Shown: positions 32,990 to 42,799 of the stretch, in pieces
Layout: every line of letters starts with the position of its first letter
Numbering within the stretch: position 1 is the stretch's first letter
Assembly (NCBI GenBank): GCA_946811695.1
Contig: OX328126.1
Span: 81,335,214 to 81,399,213, forward strand
Source: Gonocerus acuteangulatus
Taxonomy: Eukaryota; Arthropoda; Insecta; Hemiptera; Coreidae
Direction: 5' to 3'
DNA: 64,000 nt
Program-made: the position numbers and the translations under genes
The notes under the pieces: model-generated
What the model was told of the DNA's origin: nothing
What the model saw: the letters and a program-made list of their open reading frames with translations, nothing else
Database searches by the model: none

Positions 32990-34070
32990 TTGGCAAATTA
33001 AAGAAAACATTTTTAAATTTAGTTTCTTCGTATTTATTCCATTTTCTTTTTCTTATCAAACATATCCACTTACTTATGAAAGTAAGTCCATAAGGACCCT
33101 GTCCTGCCTTTTTTAGAGTGGTAGTGGCAGGTTTAATGGTTTGGAGCTGCCTCCTTATTGTGCAACGTTCTATAAATAACCCAAAATTTACAGATTTTTG
33201 TCTACTAAAATGAACAAAATTAGCTTTTATTCACATTTTTAATTTAGGAAGCTCATATGAAAATACAAACAATGAACGTAAAATACAAAAAATTAATCAA
33301 TTAATGCAAAATTCAGTCTCATTCTCGCTCTGTTTTTATCAAATCGTCATTGTCGGTGTAGCTAAAGAAGTTACACATATTAATTTATTTTTAAGGGTTT
33401 TCTGTACGTAGATGGAAAGTCAATAGTGGACCTCTCACATTGGTTTAGTTGCTGCGATTCCACTATTGAAGTGACCAGAGTTGCTTCCTTATTGTATCAG
33501 AAGATAGGGGTAATGTTTAAATCCATGATAATGTTCAAACCTGAAAATAGCAGCGTAGACGTTTTTAAATTTATTTATTCAAGCATCTCAACTAAGGAAA
33601 AATGATTACAATTTCTTTATGTACAATTGTTGAACAAAGGTTATGAACAAATATTATAGCATATCTGGTAAGAAGACTTAAATATGACAAATCATAATAA
33701 CAATGAGGAAAAAAAAAACAATATCACTTTAAAATAAGTAAAACAACAAAATGAAATAAAACAAGGTTATGTTAATACTTATATTATTGTTGTATAAAAA
33801 CAATAAAAATTAACCATAATCTAAAATAAAAACATAATCTAAAAACATGTAATGATTATAATCATTACGTTTTTAGTATGTGAAGAGAAAAGTGTAAATA
33901 AAAAATTATTTAGATTCAGAGGAGGATCAAAAATAGCTTGAAGATGTTTACAATTTGAAGATTAGATTTACTCAGAGATAAGATTATATATATGAAATAT
34001 GCGGAGTGACATGTATATCCATGTGCTTATCTGAGCTTATTACATAAGGGGTGTCAAAAGCAAAAATTAC
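32990..34070. other. AT-rich interval with a short SINE tail fragment
   Basis: At 33145-33185, AGCTGCCTCCTTATTGTGCA and TTCTATAAATAACCC recall the reverse complement of a SINE family B 3' region. No gene is seen. Confidence 0.4.
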
Positions 34071-34074
34071 TTCA

Positions 34075-34240
34075 TCATTGATCAGTCCTTTAACAGGCCA
34101 CAAGGACCCAGAGGGGCAAATACTGTAGACTAGGGAGATTGTGTGGTCAGTACTATGCTCCGGCAGCCTGATTTTTCAGTTTGCAAGTACCCATTAATAA
34201 ATTAATTAAAGGCCGGGTGAGCCTAGGGACCCCCCTACCT
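34075..34240 (-). mobile_element. SINE family A, 5'-truncated copy
   Basis: It matches the body and tail of copy 2 (CAGTCCTTTAACAGGCCACA, TATGCTCCGGCAGCCTGATT, AGGCCGGGTGAGCCTAGGGA), but lacks the tRNA head, as expected after incomplete reverse transcription. Confidence 0.85.
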
Positions 34241-34470
34241 TAGGTATTAATTACAAAATTATTTTCACAAAATAATATACAATATTTTTTGTTTAATTTT
34301 TCGTGAGGCAGGACATGTGTGGTTTCCCCTCCTGTTCTTTTTCCGTCCTTAAAAGGAACATTTTTTAAGTCATATTATAAGACAGTGACCCTATTTTTCA
34401 ATATATTCGTCTGTGGCAGAAGGTCAATTTTATAAAAACACACTTTCTTTCTTCTGTACTCTTTTATTAG

Positions 34471-34511
34471 GCTCTACATGTTTCACGTCGCTGTGACGCC
34501 TCTTCAGGAGC
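34471..34511 (-). ncRNA. Hammerhead ribozyme motif, mirror copy (minus strand)
   Basis: The left arm of the palindrome is the exact reverse complement of the right, so the same core occurs on the minus strand with the conserved CUGANGA at 34501-34507 and GAAA at 34481-34484. Within a full palindromic transcript the long hairpin would compete with this fold. Confidence 0.6.
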
Positions 34512-34664
34512 ACTTAATCTAAATAAAATAAAATATGGTTACAGCCTATCCATTAGAGAACCTTCCGCAGGACTCCCTGGGTAGGGAGTCCAGACGTGGC
34601 CCTACCTGCGGAAGGTTCTCTAATGGATAGGCTGTAACCATATTTTATTTTATTTAGATTAAGT

Positions 34665-34705
34665 GCTCCTGAAGAGGCGTCACAGCGACGTGAAACATGT
34701 AGAGC
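34665..34705 (+). ncRNA. Hammerhead ribozyme motif, type with minimal stem III (plus strand)
   Basis: All conserved core segments are present in order. Stem I strand GCTC (34665-34668), CTGAAGA (34669-34675, CUGANGA), stem II GCGTC/GACGT around ACAGC, GAAA (34692-34695), a tiny stem III region ACATGT (34695-34700), A17 at 34701, and GAGC (34702-34705) closing stem I. ACATGT is self-complementary, as in Penelope-associated hammerheads thought to act as dimers. One extra G lies beside stem II and the closing pair is G-U. Predicted cleavage follows A34701. Activity is inferred. Confidence 0.65.
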
Positions 34706-34779
34706 CTAATAAAAGAGTACAGAAGAAAGAAAGTGTGTTTTTATAAAATTGACCTTCTGCCACAGACGAATATATTTTT

Positions 34780-35910
34780 TAAGTCTTTCTGAAGGAGTTG
34801 GTGGTGGCGGTGTGTGTTAGGATGCGACAGATTTAATTTTGGAGTGTTTTTGGAATGAGGAGATTTTTCATCTTTCATTCATCTAAAGTGTAACTAAAGA
34901 GTTTATTATAATCCCATTGGTTTTTGATTAAATTTAAAACATTCATCTACAATATTCGAACTTTGACAGACTATAATTGACAGAGTTTATCGTCTACCAG
35001 TTAATCCATTCTAGTAAGTGAAGCTGTAAAAGTTGAGCATTAGGACAAATTAGTAATAAGAGCGAATCATCTGAGTTATGGCGCTTGGAAATTAATTAAA
35101 TCAATTATTTATTTATTTATTATTTAATAAGTTGTAGCGGCTAGGCGATTCAACTTTTAACAAATATTAAATGAGCATATATATAATAATATAAAAATAT
35201 CAAATTTGTTTTATGTCAACTTGTCAATGATTTATGGTATTAGTATAGGTTTTGTTACAATGGTTTGTGTGTCTGTCAGTAAGGTTTTAGTATTTTGTAG
35301 TTTTTTGGCCATAAGTTGGTAGTTACTTGGTAGTAAAAGTAAGAATAATTTTTATTTTAATGGAATACATAACATCTCTGCATATAAATGAACCTTTTCT
35401 CTCTTATTTTTTTCATGTTGATGTGTTGTTGCCAATTTAGTCATAGAGGTCATGTTATAATTTGTCCAATAAGTCAGTCTCGTGCAGGTAGTTAAATATT
35501 TGTCCTATATATTGGCTCTTATCACCTAGTAGTTCTGTCATATTGTACTGTCATAGTTTTGTCTAAGTATATGTTCTGTCAGTAGCTGTTTTATGGTCAG
35601 TGTTGAGTTAAAATGTTCACATTATTACTAATAAATAAATCAGTAATAATGTCTACCCCTGTATATAGTGTTATTTTCTTTCTTTTTTTTTTTAATAAAT
35701 AAGCAATTAAATTTCATAATTCATTATTTTTTCTTTTAAGAAATACAAGAAAGTGTTTTATTAATTAATTTTTTAATACTCTTGTATTGGTAATTTGTAG
35801 GATTGTTTTAATTTATGAGATGAAATAAATTTGTTTTGTTGTTTACATTTTTATGGAAATAAAATATTTTTTTTGGCCTACCCTAATTAATTAAAAATCA
35901 GCCCTCTAAT
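34780..35910. other. AT-rich interval without recognised features
   Basis: Long A/T stretches and a TTTATTTATTATTTAATAAG segment near 35109. No exon, RNA gene or known repeat is recognised. Confidence 0.4.
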
Positions 35911-35929
35911 TTTCATCGTGGTTCATTAT

Positions 35930-36080
35930 TAAATGAGTGATGAGTGAATTACTCATGGCTGAAAAATTAATAAGCGATCACTCATCACTCATGACCATGA
36001 GTGTAATGAGTAGTTTAATCATTACTCATCACTCATAGTCCACAAATAATTTACTCTTTACTCTTATTCATTTACTCGAG
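35930..36080. repeat. ATGAGTGATGAGT-rich inverted repeat
   Basis: Multiple copies of ATGAGTGATGAGT and its complement ACTCATCACTCAT occur within 150 bp and can pair in several ways. It may be a small foldback transposon. Confidence 0.6.
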
Positions 36081-36549
36081 TAATTGTCCAACACTGCTTG
36101 ATAGTACCTTTGCCACTTGTTCACAACTGATGACGTCAAAGGTTAGGAGTCAGAGAATAAACCCCAGCACTCTCTTGTGTTATAAGTAGTAATAACTTCT
36201 ACCTTGCGTCAACTAATGCTGACAAATATCAAGTGAAATCACCTCCCACTTAGCCCCCCAGACCGTGGTTGTTTGATATACCTCCCTCATTATTGTCGAC
36301 AGTGCTTCCTCCGTTCGGTTGGAACTTCTAAATTTTATCGTTGAACTTCTAAAATTCGAATCCTCTCTATCACCCGTTCCCACCCTTCTGATCTATATTC
36401 TTCCACCGTTTTAAAAAATAATTTTTTCGTTGCCTCTTCTCTCTTGAATTGCTTACTCTTGTCTATCCACCACCTACCGCTCTTGATTCCAAGTACCACC
36501 TCTTCCAGTTCACTCTGTCACTTTTTAACTATTCATATAAACATTAAAT

Positions 36550-36772
36550 TGGGAGGCCCGGTGGCTGTGAGTACTAAAGCGTATGCACTCCGAGACAAGG
36601 GTGGTGGTTTCGATTCCCACTAGGACCGGTGGCTTTTCTTTGGAAAAAAGGAAAGGCATCAGTCCTGTCCTGGCTAGAAAAGAGTGGTAACCTATGGATA
36701 ACCTGTCCTAAAATTCTGAGTTAATTGTAAATGGATGTTAACAATTAAATAATAATAATAATAAATATTTAA
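36550..36772 (+). mobile_element. tRNA-derived SINE family B, copy 2, full length
   Basis: The head is GGGAGGCCCGGTGGCTGTGA with box B GTTTCGATTCCCACTAGGAC. The body is GGTGGCTTTTCTTTGGAAAA and AGAAAAGAGTGGTAACCTAT. It ends in an AAT-repeat tail (about 36749-36767), which implies mobilisation by a LINE with a simple-repeat tail rather than poly(A). Confidence 0.88.
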
Positions 36773-36884
36773 TTGTTCTTTGAGAGGAAATCGTTGAGCG
36801 TTGGAAATGCGAAGGTAGAATTTGTCAGGGTTCGGTCGTGGTATCAATAAAACTACTTTTTTTTTTAATAAGAAAATTAGTTTT

Positions 36885-36952
36885 AATTTTTTTGACGTTT
36901 TGGCTTGAAATTCAAGCCTTCATCAGGGCTGTAAAACTAGGAGGACAGAGTT
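36885..36952 (-). repeat. Penelope-like terminal fragment with a degenerate hammerhead motif
   Basis: On the minus strand CTGATGA (36920-36926) is followed by a stem GGCTTGA/TCAAGCC, then AAAACGTC where GAAACGTC would be expected. The GUC triplet and self-complementary ACGT are kept, but G12 is A and stem I is lost. GGAGGACAGAGTTAATAC at 36938-36955 recurs inverted near 37468-37485. Confidence 0.45.
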
Positions 36953-37006
36953 AATACTAATTTATTTACTGAAGAAATGACAAAAAAGAAAGAAAAAATT
37001 ATTTCC

Positions 37007-37320
37007 TTTAGAGCCTTTTGCTCAAATTCAGGAACATTAATATGCTTTAGCTCCACCCGCCAAACATATGTAATGTACTGTATAACATATAGTCTTCTTT
37101 TTCGTACATGGCCATCACACATGCACAAATGCCAGTGTACACTTTTTTGTGTAACGCTTTGGTCCACCCGACAAACCGAACGCCAGCAGATACTTTTTTG
37201 TGACTCATAGTCTTCTTTTTCGTACATGGCCACGCCACTGCCCATGCGCAAACACCAACGGACACATTTTCGTAATGTTTTTTTTCCAGTTTAGTCACCG
37301 CTAAAGCATATTTATGCTAA
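37007..37320 (+). repeat. Dispersed repeat family 4, copy 3, with internal 118-bp duplication
   Basis: It has the same ends as copies 1 and 2. The segment AGTCTTCTTTTTCGTACATG occurs twice, at 37091 and 37209, so the middle is duplicated. The minus-strand open frames here are repeat artefacts. Confidence 0.8.
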
Positions 37321-37649
37321 AATTTTATACATGGAAGAGGATGTGTGTATAGCTAGAGCTTAAATCAGAGGTAAATAAATACAGATTTAACCAGATGTAT
37401 CATTCACTCTCTTTTCTGTATAATGTTTTTCTTACTTTTTTTTTTGTCTTTTCTTCTACATATAAATTCGTGTTAACTCTGTCCTCCGTGTTTAATAATA
37501 ATAATAAGAACAAAATGGTTAGGCCATTTTCTAGAATATAAAATTATTCCTAAAGGACATGTTCCACGAAAGAAGGAAAACAAGTTTTCATTAAAGGTAC
37601 AGAGGATAATTAAACAGCAAATTCTTAAAATGTTTTATAATATTTTTTT

Positions 37650-37692
37650 TTCTTTTTTACGGCGCATCAACTTCTAGGCCATTAGCGTCGTT
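37650..37692 (-). mobile_element. 3' tail of a 5S-type SINE
   Basis: The minus strand reads GACGCTAATGGCCTAGAAGT and TGATGCGCCGTAAAAAAG, the same tail as the 5S rRNA-derived SINE at 4220-4383. The 5S head is absent. Confidence 0.7.
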
Positions 37693-37737
37693 TTTATAAT
37701 AGCCGTTTTTATAATAGCTATTACTATTTCTGCTTAC

Positions 37738-37875
37738 CTTTTGTTGAGCGATGAGCTAAGGGAAAGTATGGAGTGGTCGAGAGCCTTCATTGCTAGATCC
37801 AGGGTAATCATCTTCCCTTCAGCCATGCCAAAGCCATCGAGCAGGCCTTCGAGTCGAGCCTTGAATGCTTTTATA
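37738..37875 (-). CDS. Internal exon of the charged coiled-coil gene
   Basis: The donor is AACAAAAG|GTAAGC. The acceptor is TTTGCAGAG (start 37875) or TTTGCAG (start 37877). It encodes SIKAFKARLEGLLDGFGMAE, GKMITLDLAMKALDHSILSL and SSSLNKR. It leaves in phase 2, matching the exon at 25939-26068. It can accept phase 2 from the 48966-49192 exon directly, or phase 0 from a shorter form of the 39501-39697 exon. No stop occurs in frame. The family is not recognised. Confidence 0.7.
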
Positions 37876-37899
37876 CTCTGCAAAGTATAGGTTATAATT

Positions 37900-38284
37900 A
37901 TGCTTTACAATCAAAAATGTACCAAATCTACAGTTGTATTCTACAAAGGTGGGAAAACAACTTTAACCAAAGCAAGTTTGTTTATTTTAAGAAAACAAAA
38001 GAAATAATGGGTGTAGACAAACTGGAGAAATAAACAATGTGAAATTACTACAGAATTTAATGTATTTCTGCAGTAAGTAACAAAAGTATTAATGCACTGA
38101 GTATTTATTTTTTTTTTACAAAATCACTTTTTAAGGGCACCATACCAGTAAAAATAATGTTAATGGATCTGGAGAGCTAATTAGTCATCGTATTAATATT
38201 AAATTAATTAATATTAAAAATCCATAAATACAAAAGTGATGAGTCAAAAGTATTGTTACACTAAGTTTATTTCATCAAAATACA
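37900..38284. other. AT-rich intronic interval
   Basis: No feature recognised apart from the sentence-like pair CAAAAGTGATGAGTCAAAAG at 38230 and its inverted relative TGACTCATCACTTTTGTAT near 38984-39002, which bracket the two MITE-bearing segments. Confidence 0.4.
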
Positions 38285-38524
38285 AGCATTTGGGGGGTGG
38301 TGAGAGCATTTAGGGGGGTATGGGAAAATAAAAATCTAGAACTTGGAATATTTACCCAACCAAAACGCTATTACACACACAAAAAAAATAAAAATATTTT
38401 TTCTGAACTATGTAAATTATTTTTTCTTATTTAATTTATTTTTAAGGTTTTTATCCCACAATTTTACCAATGAAAAGAAATTTCGAGGGGGGGAGCTGCA
38501 GCCCCCCCCTTATATACACCCATG
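38285..38524. mobile_element. hAT-type MITE, copy 5 (left end decayed)
   Basis: The right end AGCTGCAGCCCCCCCC, TATATACACCCATG and interior CCAACCAAAACGCTATTACA match the family. The left CATGGGCG end is not recognisable. Confidence 0.75.
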
Positions 38525-39117
38525 GCTTTCGGGCAGATCAAATAGCTATCCCACAATAAAAATTTAACCATAGTCATGTGAAGAAAGCAAAAGGCACAAT
38601 TGTAATTTCTCTATTGGACGACATGTGTCCGATAGAAATACTTAATGTGTCCATTAATAATAATTATTATTAGATTATACAATAAGTGCCATTCTTTGAA
38701 AGAAATCGCAAGAATTCTGAACAGGAGCCACAAAAATAATAAAAAATTAATAGTTACAGAGAAACTAAACTCATCCTTCCCAACTCAGAAGTGGCCATCC
38801 TAAGATATTAACTGATTTACTATATATTATTAATATGTAATGATTTATTTTTTTATATTAGTTGGTAGCTAAATAAATTATTGATGATTTTTTATCACTT
38901 GTGTACAATTTAAATCATTTTTACCAATATGCTGGTCCTTAAAAGGTACTTTTTTCATAAAAACATTTAGTGTTTCAATACTTTTGACTCATCACTTTTG
39001 TATATATCGATTTATAATATTTATTTATTCATTGTTAATATCTAATGATTTATCCCCATTTGTAGCTGTGGCTATAGCCATCGGCTAACATTTCATAGTA
39101 AATTAAATTTAGAAAGG

Positions 39118-39272
39118 AGGCCCGGACATTTGAGGAGTATGGAATACTAAGAAAAAAAAAAAAAAAATCTGAACTTAGTGATCTATCTTTAAGGTTTTTA
39201 TGACACATTTTTTCCGATTAAATTAAAATTTCGGGGGGAGGCTGCAGGCCCTCAGCCCTTCTTATATATGGC
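39118..39272. mobile_element. hAT-type MITE, copy 6 (fragment)
   Basis: It shares GTATGGAATACTAA, TTTAAGGTTTTTATGACACA and the GGGAGGCTGCAG end, then TATATATGGCCAT. The left terminus is missing. Confidence 0.65.
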
Positions 39273-39500
39273 CATTTATATTTGTTCCATAAATGTTCTA
39301 ATATCTTGTCCATGTATGTGCTACCGTGAGTCAGTAAGTCATGAATTTCATGTGGAATGTCCAATTAGTACCTGTCCATGCAGTCTGTCGGGATGATAGT
39401 TGTATGTTAGAAATATTCATGCGGCTTCTTCTCGCGTCTTGTGATTAAATGTGAGCCATTAAGTAGTGGAGAAGGAGTATCAAGAGTTATGAATGGTCTG

Positions 39501-39697
39501 CTACGTACTGCTTGAACACACCAGCGGACTCAGCGGCCGAGGGACGAACTCGGGACGATTCTCAGGAGGACGATCATCACAGGAGGTAGATGATGATGAT
39601 GATGATGTTTTTTTCAAACTCTTCCGCAGTTTGGCCTTCCTCACTGGTGGTGTCTCCTTCAGGTTCCACTCGGCTGGTTTCTTCTCCGCTCTCCGAT
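39501..39697 (-). CDS. Exon encoding a basic, Ser/Pro-rich segment
   Basis: The acceptor ATACGAATGTTACAG precedes the exon. It enters in phase 1, matching the donor at 42533, giving CQ|D|RRAEKKPAEWNLKETPP, then VRKAKLRKSLKKTSSSSSST and a Pro-rich end PENRPEFVPRPLSPLVC with a TAG stop at 39501-39503. It may be terminal, or an internal donor CCA|GTGAGG at 39645 may join it in phase 0 to the exon at 37877. The xxLKExPxxxKLRK stretch vaguely recalls shugoshin C-termini; this is weak. Function unknown. Confidence 0.6.
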
Positions 39698-39839
39698 CTG
39701 TAACATTCGTATCATTAGTATTTCTAGCTCTGAGGGCCCCATCCACAATAGAAAGGGTTGGAACAGCATATATAAAAATCGCAGGACCTACGTCACCTTA
39801 GCGTATTGTCATAATTTTCCCTAGTGTAATTTGAATACA

Positions 39840-40820
39840 CGGGCAGTTAATATTTGTTTTGATATTTTGTAAAAAAGTTAAACACCTTCTCTAATTACAC
39901 CTCATAGAAAAGCAAGATTTAGGCTCCACAAATCACAGGAAATTGAAAGTAGGTAGCTCTAAGCGGAAATTACTCCACCTCTTAGCTCAATCTCCATTAC
40001 AAATATGTTTCTCTGTTGCTAGTGGCAACCAAGTAATATACATAAAACGAGAATAATTTAATCAAATAACAGATTTTTTTGTTGAAGTTACAAGGAAGGG
40101 ATGCTTTGAGATCCTGGTCATCAGAGGGTGTATTTAGTGGAAGTTCTTGTTTCATATGCTTCTTATGTCTTAAAAAAATATTTCATTGTTTAAGAATTTT
40201 TATAATGGTAGTTTTAAAAATGTATTGCATTACTTAAAATAATTTATTAATAAATTTAATTTTTTTTAATTTATAATTACAACAATATGTTATACATATT
40301 CCCAATAATACTGTTGTTTTTGTTTCAATGACTTTGTGAGGCATGATGTGGGAATATGTAGAATTTCAACACCCACAAGACTAATACATTTTAAAAGAAA
40401 ATTAACACCACTGTAAAAATTTAAAAGAAAATATAATACATTTTGTGCACTGCAGATGTTAAAGTAAATTGTCTCTAGGCCACCGCCACTTCAGTCTTCT
40501 ATGAGAAGTTTTCATGAAGATTAGATAACACTGTTCTGCAAAAAAAAAAACTTTTCTCCCCTCCCTTGAACAATTTTGCCTGTTTCTCATGTTTTCAGGT
40601 GTGCTGAGTCCGAATCTGAACTCAAAAAAATTCTATCACCCTCTGATTTTGAGAGAAAAGAGGAGAAACTTGGAAAAAATGAAAAATTGTATTTGAAAAT
40701 TATTGTCTTTATCATAACAGATTTTTTTTTTCTTTTTCAATGGCAAAATATAATTAATTGAATCCTGCATGCTATCAGGTATAATACTAGATATGACACA
40801 ACTCAAAAAATATACACACA
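39840..40820. other. AT-rich intronic interval
   Basis: At 39783-39835 CGCAGGACCTACGTCACCTT and AGCGTATTGTCATAATTTTC resemble a worn Helentron-like 5' end. The rest shows nothing. Confidence 0.4.
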
Positions 40821-40823
40821 TCG

Positions 40824-41150
40824 TCAATGAGTATTTTTTTTTCTTTTGTACTCTTCCTCCTCTGTCTCCCGCTGCAGTGTCCAGCAGTAATCCGCCAGCA
40901 TCTTCTCATTCCATTTGCCAGTATATCTTTTTTCCATTCTGGATATGTCTTGGTGGAATCGTTCTCCATGTTCGTCCGAAACTGCACCCAAATTTTGGGC
41001 GAAAAAGTCTAGGTGACTATGCAGGAAATGTATTTTTAAGGACATATTGCATCCCAATGTTTTATATGAAGTAAGCAGTTCTTGGACTATTTTTCGGTAG
41101 TCCCTAGATTTTTCGTTTCCCAAGGATATGAATGAAAAGGATACCACCAT
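40824..41150 (-). pseudogene. Fragment of a repeated protein family (SDEHGERFHQDI type)
   Basis: The minus-strand frame reads YRKIVQELLTSYKTLGCNMS, LKIHFLHSHLDFFAQNLGAV, SDEHGERFHQDISRMEKRYT and GKWNEKMLADYCWTLQRETE, ending in a Lys/Glu-rich tail. From memory this string is common in multicopy, uncharacterised insect and cnidarian proteins, which suggests a transposon-associated family. Only the C-terminal part is present. Its enzymatic role is unknown to me. Confidence 0.6.
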
Positions 41151-41499
41151 AAAAGAGAAAGGAAGGTCATTCCCCTAAAGATCCAGGTAGAGACCAAATC
41201 CCTGCCGCAAGATCAAAAAATGAAAAAACACTTTTAGCCATATTTCTTCAACCACTTGTAATATTCCCATCAAATTTTTTTTCGTTCAAATATACTTCAT
41301 TGCGCTCAAAATCATCGGGCTTTTGAATTTTTGTCACTATGTTTTGATGCCAAAAAAAATTCGTCAAATTTACAAAAAACTCACATTTTTGGATAAAAAA
41401 CTAGAATTTCTCAAGAAACTGTGCGTGATAGACAGAATCTGACTTCAAATTCGTGTTCAGCACATTTGAAAACAGTAAGAAAGCATGTTTTGGTTTGAA

Positions 41500-41990
41500 G
41501 GAGGATTTTCGTGCAGAACAGTGTAATTAGCCATCGAGGTGATCAGCAAAGATGGAATGGTTGGGATTCGGCTAAAGAAAAGATTCTTTAGCCAAATCTC
41601 AACTATTCCATCTTTGCTTATGAGAATTTTGTTGGATTGCCAGGGAGGTTGGAATGGAACTTCCATTCCTGGCCAGACCTAGCCAGACTGATTTGGCCAG
41701 GGATTGGATAAAGGGGATATTGAAGTCATTATGCAGGGTTAGATTCCAGACCTATGAAGGATCATTGGGTATTTTTCGAAGGATTTTGGATTACATTGTT
41801 TGTATTCTGTAGGAATTGGAAGGTCTAGTGGAGCCCCAGAGTTCTAGTCCATAAGTCCATATTGGTCGGAGTACGGTATTGTATATAAATCGTTTGTTAG
41901 TCAATGAAAGTTTCTTTTTTTTTTCCTTGGTGTTTAAAGGCCATTCAACCACTATTGGGTCATACAATGAAAGTTTCGAGCGTTTGTCCA
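41500..41990 (-). pseudogene. Jockey-type LINE ORF2 C-terminal remnant
   Basis: The minus strand has KLSLTNKRFIYNTVLRPIWT, YGLELWGSTRPSN and RIQT, then, after shifts, LTLHNDFNIPFIQSLAKSVW. These parallel the C-terminal part of the intact ORF2 at 52257-54953 (IIKPIWTYGIELWGTAKPSN, then LHKDLNIPLIQDLI). It is 5'-truncated and frame-shifted. Confidence 0.75.
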
Positions 41991-42099
41991 ATGAGCGTGA
42001 TAAAAGTCTAAAACCTTAGTTCCTTCCTTTTCTGTGATATGTGTGGCTTCCAAGTTATACGTTTGTCTAATATCAGTAAGAACTTAAAATTGGAATTGA

Positions 42100-42230
42100 A
42101 AAAAGAAAATACATCAGTCCAATCCTAGCTAGAGAGTTTTGGCTTGGGTTAAATAACCTGTCCCAAAATCTTTGACATGTATAGTCGGTGTTCAAATTTT
42201 GATAATAGTAATAATAAACTTGAAAAAAAT
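42100..42230 (+). mobile_element. SINE family B, 5'-truncated copy
   Basis: GAAAATACATCAGTCCAATC, AATAACCTGTCCCAAAATCT and a TAATAGTAATAATAA tail match the 3' half of the 36550 copy. No tRNA head. Confidence 0.7.
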
Positions 42231-42532
42231 TGGCGTAATATTCAAATATAAATGATTTTTATTTAAGTTTTTAAAATGTGGTAGATTTGTATTCGCTGTA
42301 ATTTGTGCATTAATGTGATGAAGATGAAGATATTCCATTGAAAGTTGACTGTGTAATGAAATTCACTGAAATAAACCCTTTATGTGATTTCACTATTTTC
42401 CCGTATGCCTGAGGTCAAACCTTTATTGGCGTAATTTTCATTTTTTTTTTCATAGCCAATAAAAGAATCACGTTAATGAATAAAATAAATTTTCTGCGAG
42501 ACTCGCCGAAGAAGTAAACAAGGCATACATAC

Positions 42533-42708
42533 CTTGGCACGTGACTTGTCGCGCGATGGATTTAGTGTTTGCCACTCTTTTGATGTTCTTCTTGATAGGA
42601 GTCGCCTTTGGTGTCGACGGAACGGAATTTCTTCCACACCAAGTAGAATCTTCCATCGCTACCCAAGTAGGGAACCTCTCGACATTAGCTTGCTCTGTCT
42701 TGGTCTCC
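42533..42708 (-). CDS. Exon encoding a basic, Thr-Pro-containing segment
   Basis: The acceptor CTTCTCGCATTCCTTCCAG has a good pyrimidine tract, and the donor is GTGCCAAG|GTATGT. The exon enters in phase 2 and leaves in phase 1. It encodes ETKTEQANVERFPTWVAMED, STWCGRNSVPSTPKATPIKK and NIKRVANTKSIARQVTCQ. The STPKATP stretch offers proline-directed kinase sites. It fits the exon at 48966-49192 upstream and 39501-39697 downstream. A plus-strand frame over the same bases starts like a signal peptide but lacks other support. Confidence 0.65.
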
Positions 42709-42799
42709 CTGGAAGGAATGCGAGAAGTTTCGATCAATTCAAGATAGGTTAATAATAATCTCTAAAAACGTCAACATAGATGTCAAATAATTTGATTTG

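Larger units (their letters stand above)
34400..34776. repeat. Inverted repeat with 172-bp arms and 33-nt spacer
   Basis: Positions 34400-34571 and 34605-34776 are reverse complements along their whole length with no indel seen. The 33-nt spacer carries its own small stem (ACTCCCT / AGGGAGT). Each arm includes TTAAGTGCTCCTGAAGAGGC or its complement, part of a hammerhead-like fold. It is probably two inverted copies of a Penelope-like element end or retrozyme. A transcript would form a very long hairpin. Confidence 0.93.

Noticed and set aside
39590..39612. GATGAT microsatellite as the only content of this locus
   Set aside because: On the minus strand it encodes the Ser run of an exon with a good acceptor and matching phase, so it is counted as part of that exon.
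42541..42747. Plus-strand frame with a signal-peptide-like start (MDLVFATLLMFFLIGVAFG)
   Set aside because: The minus strand over the same bases has a good acceptor, a strong donor and phases that match exons on both sides. The plus frame ends quickly with no donor.
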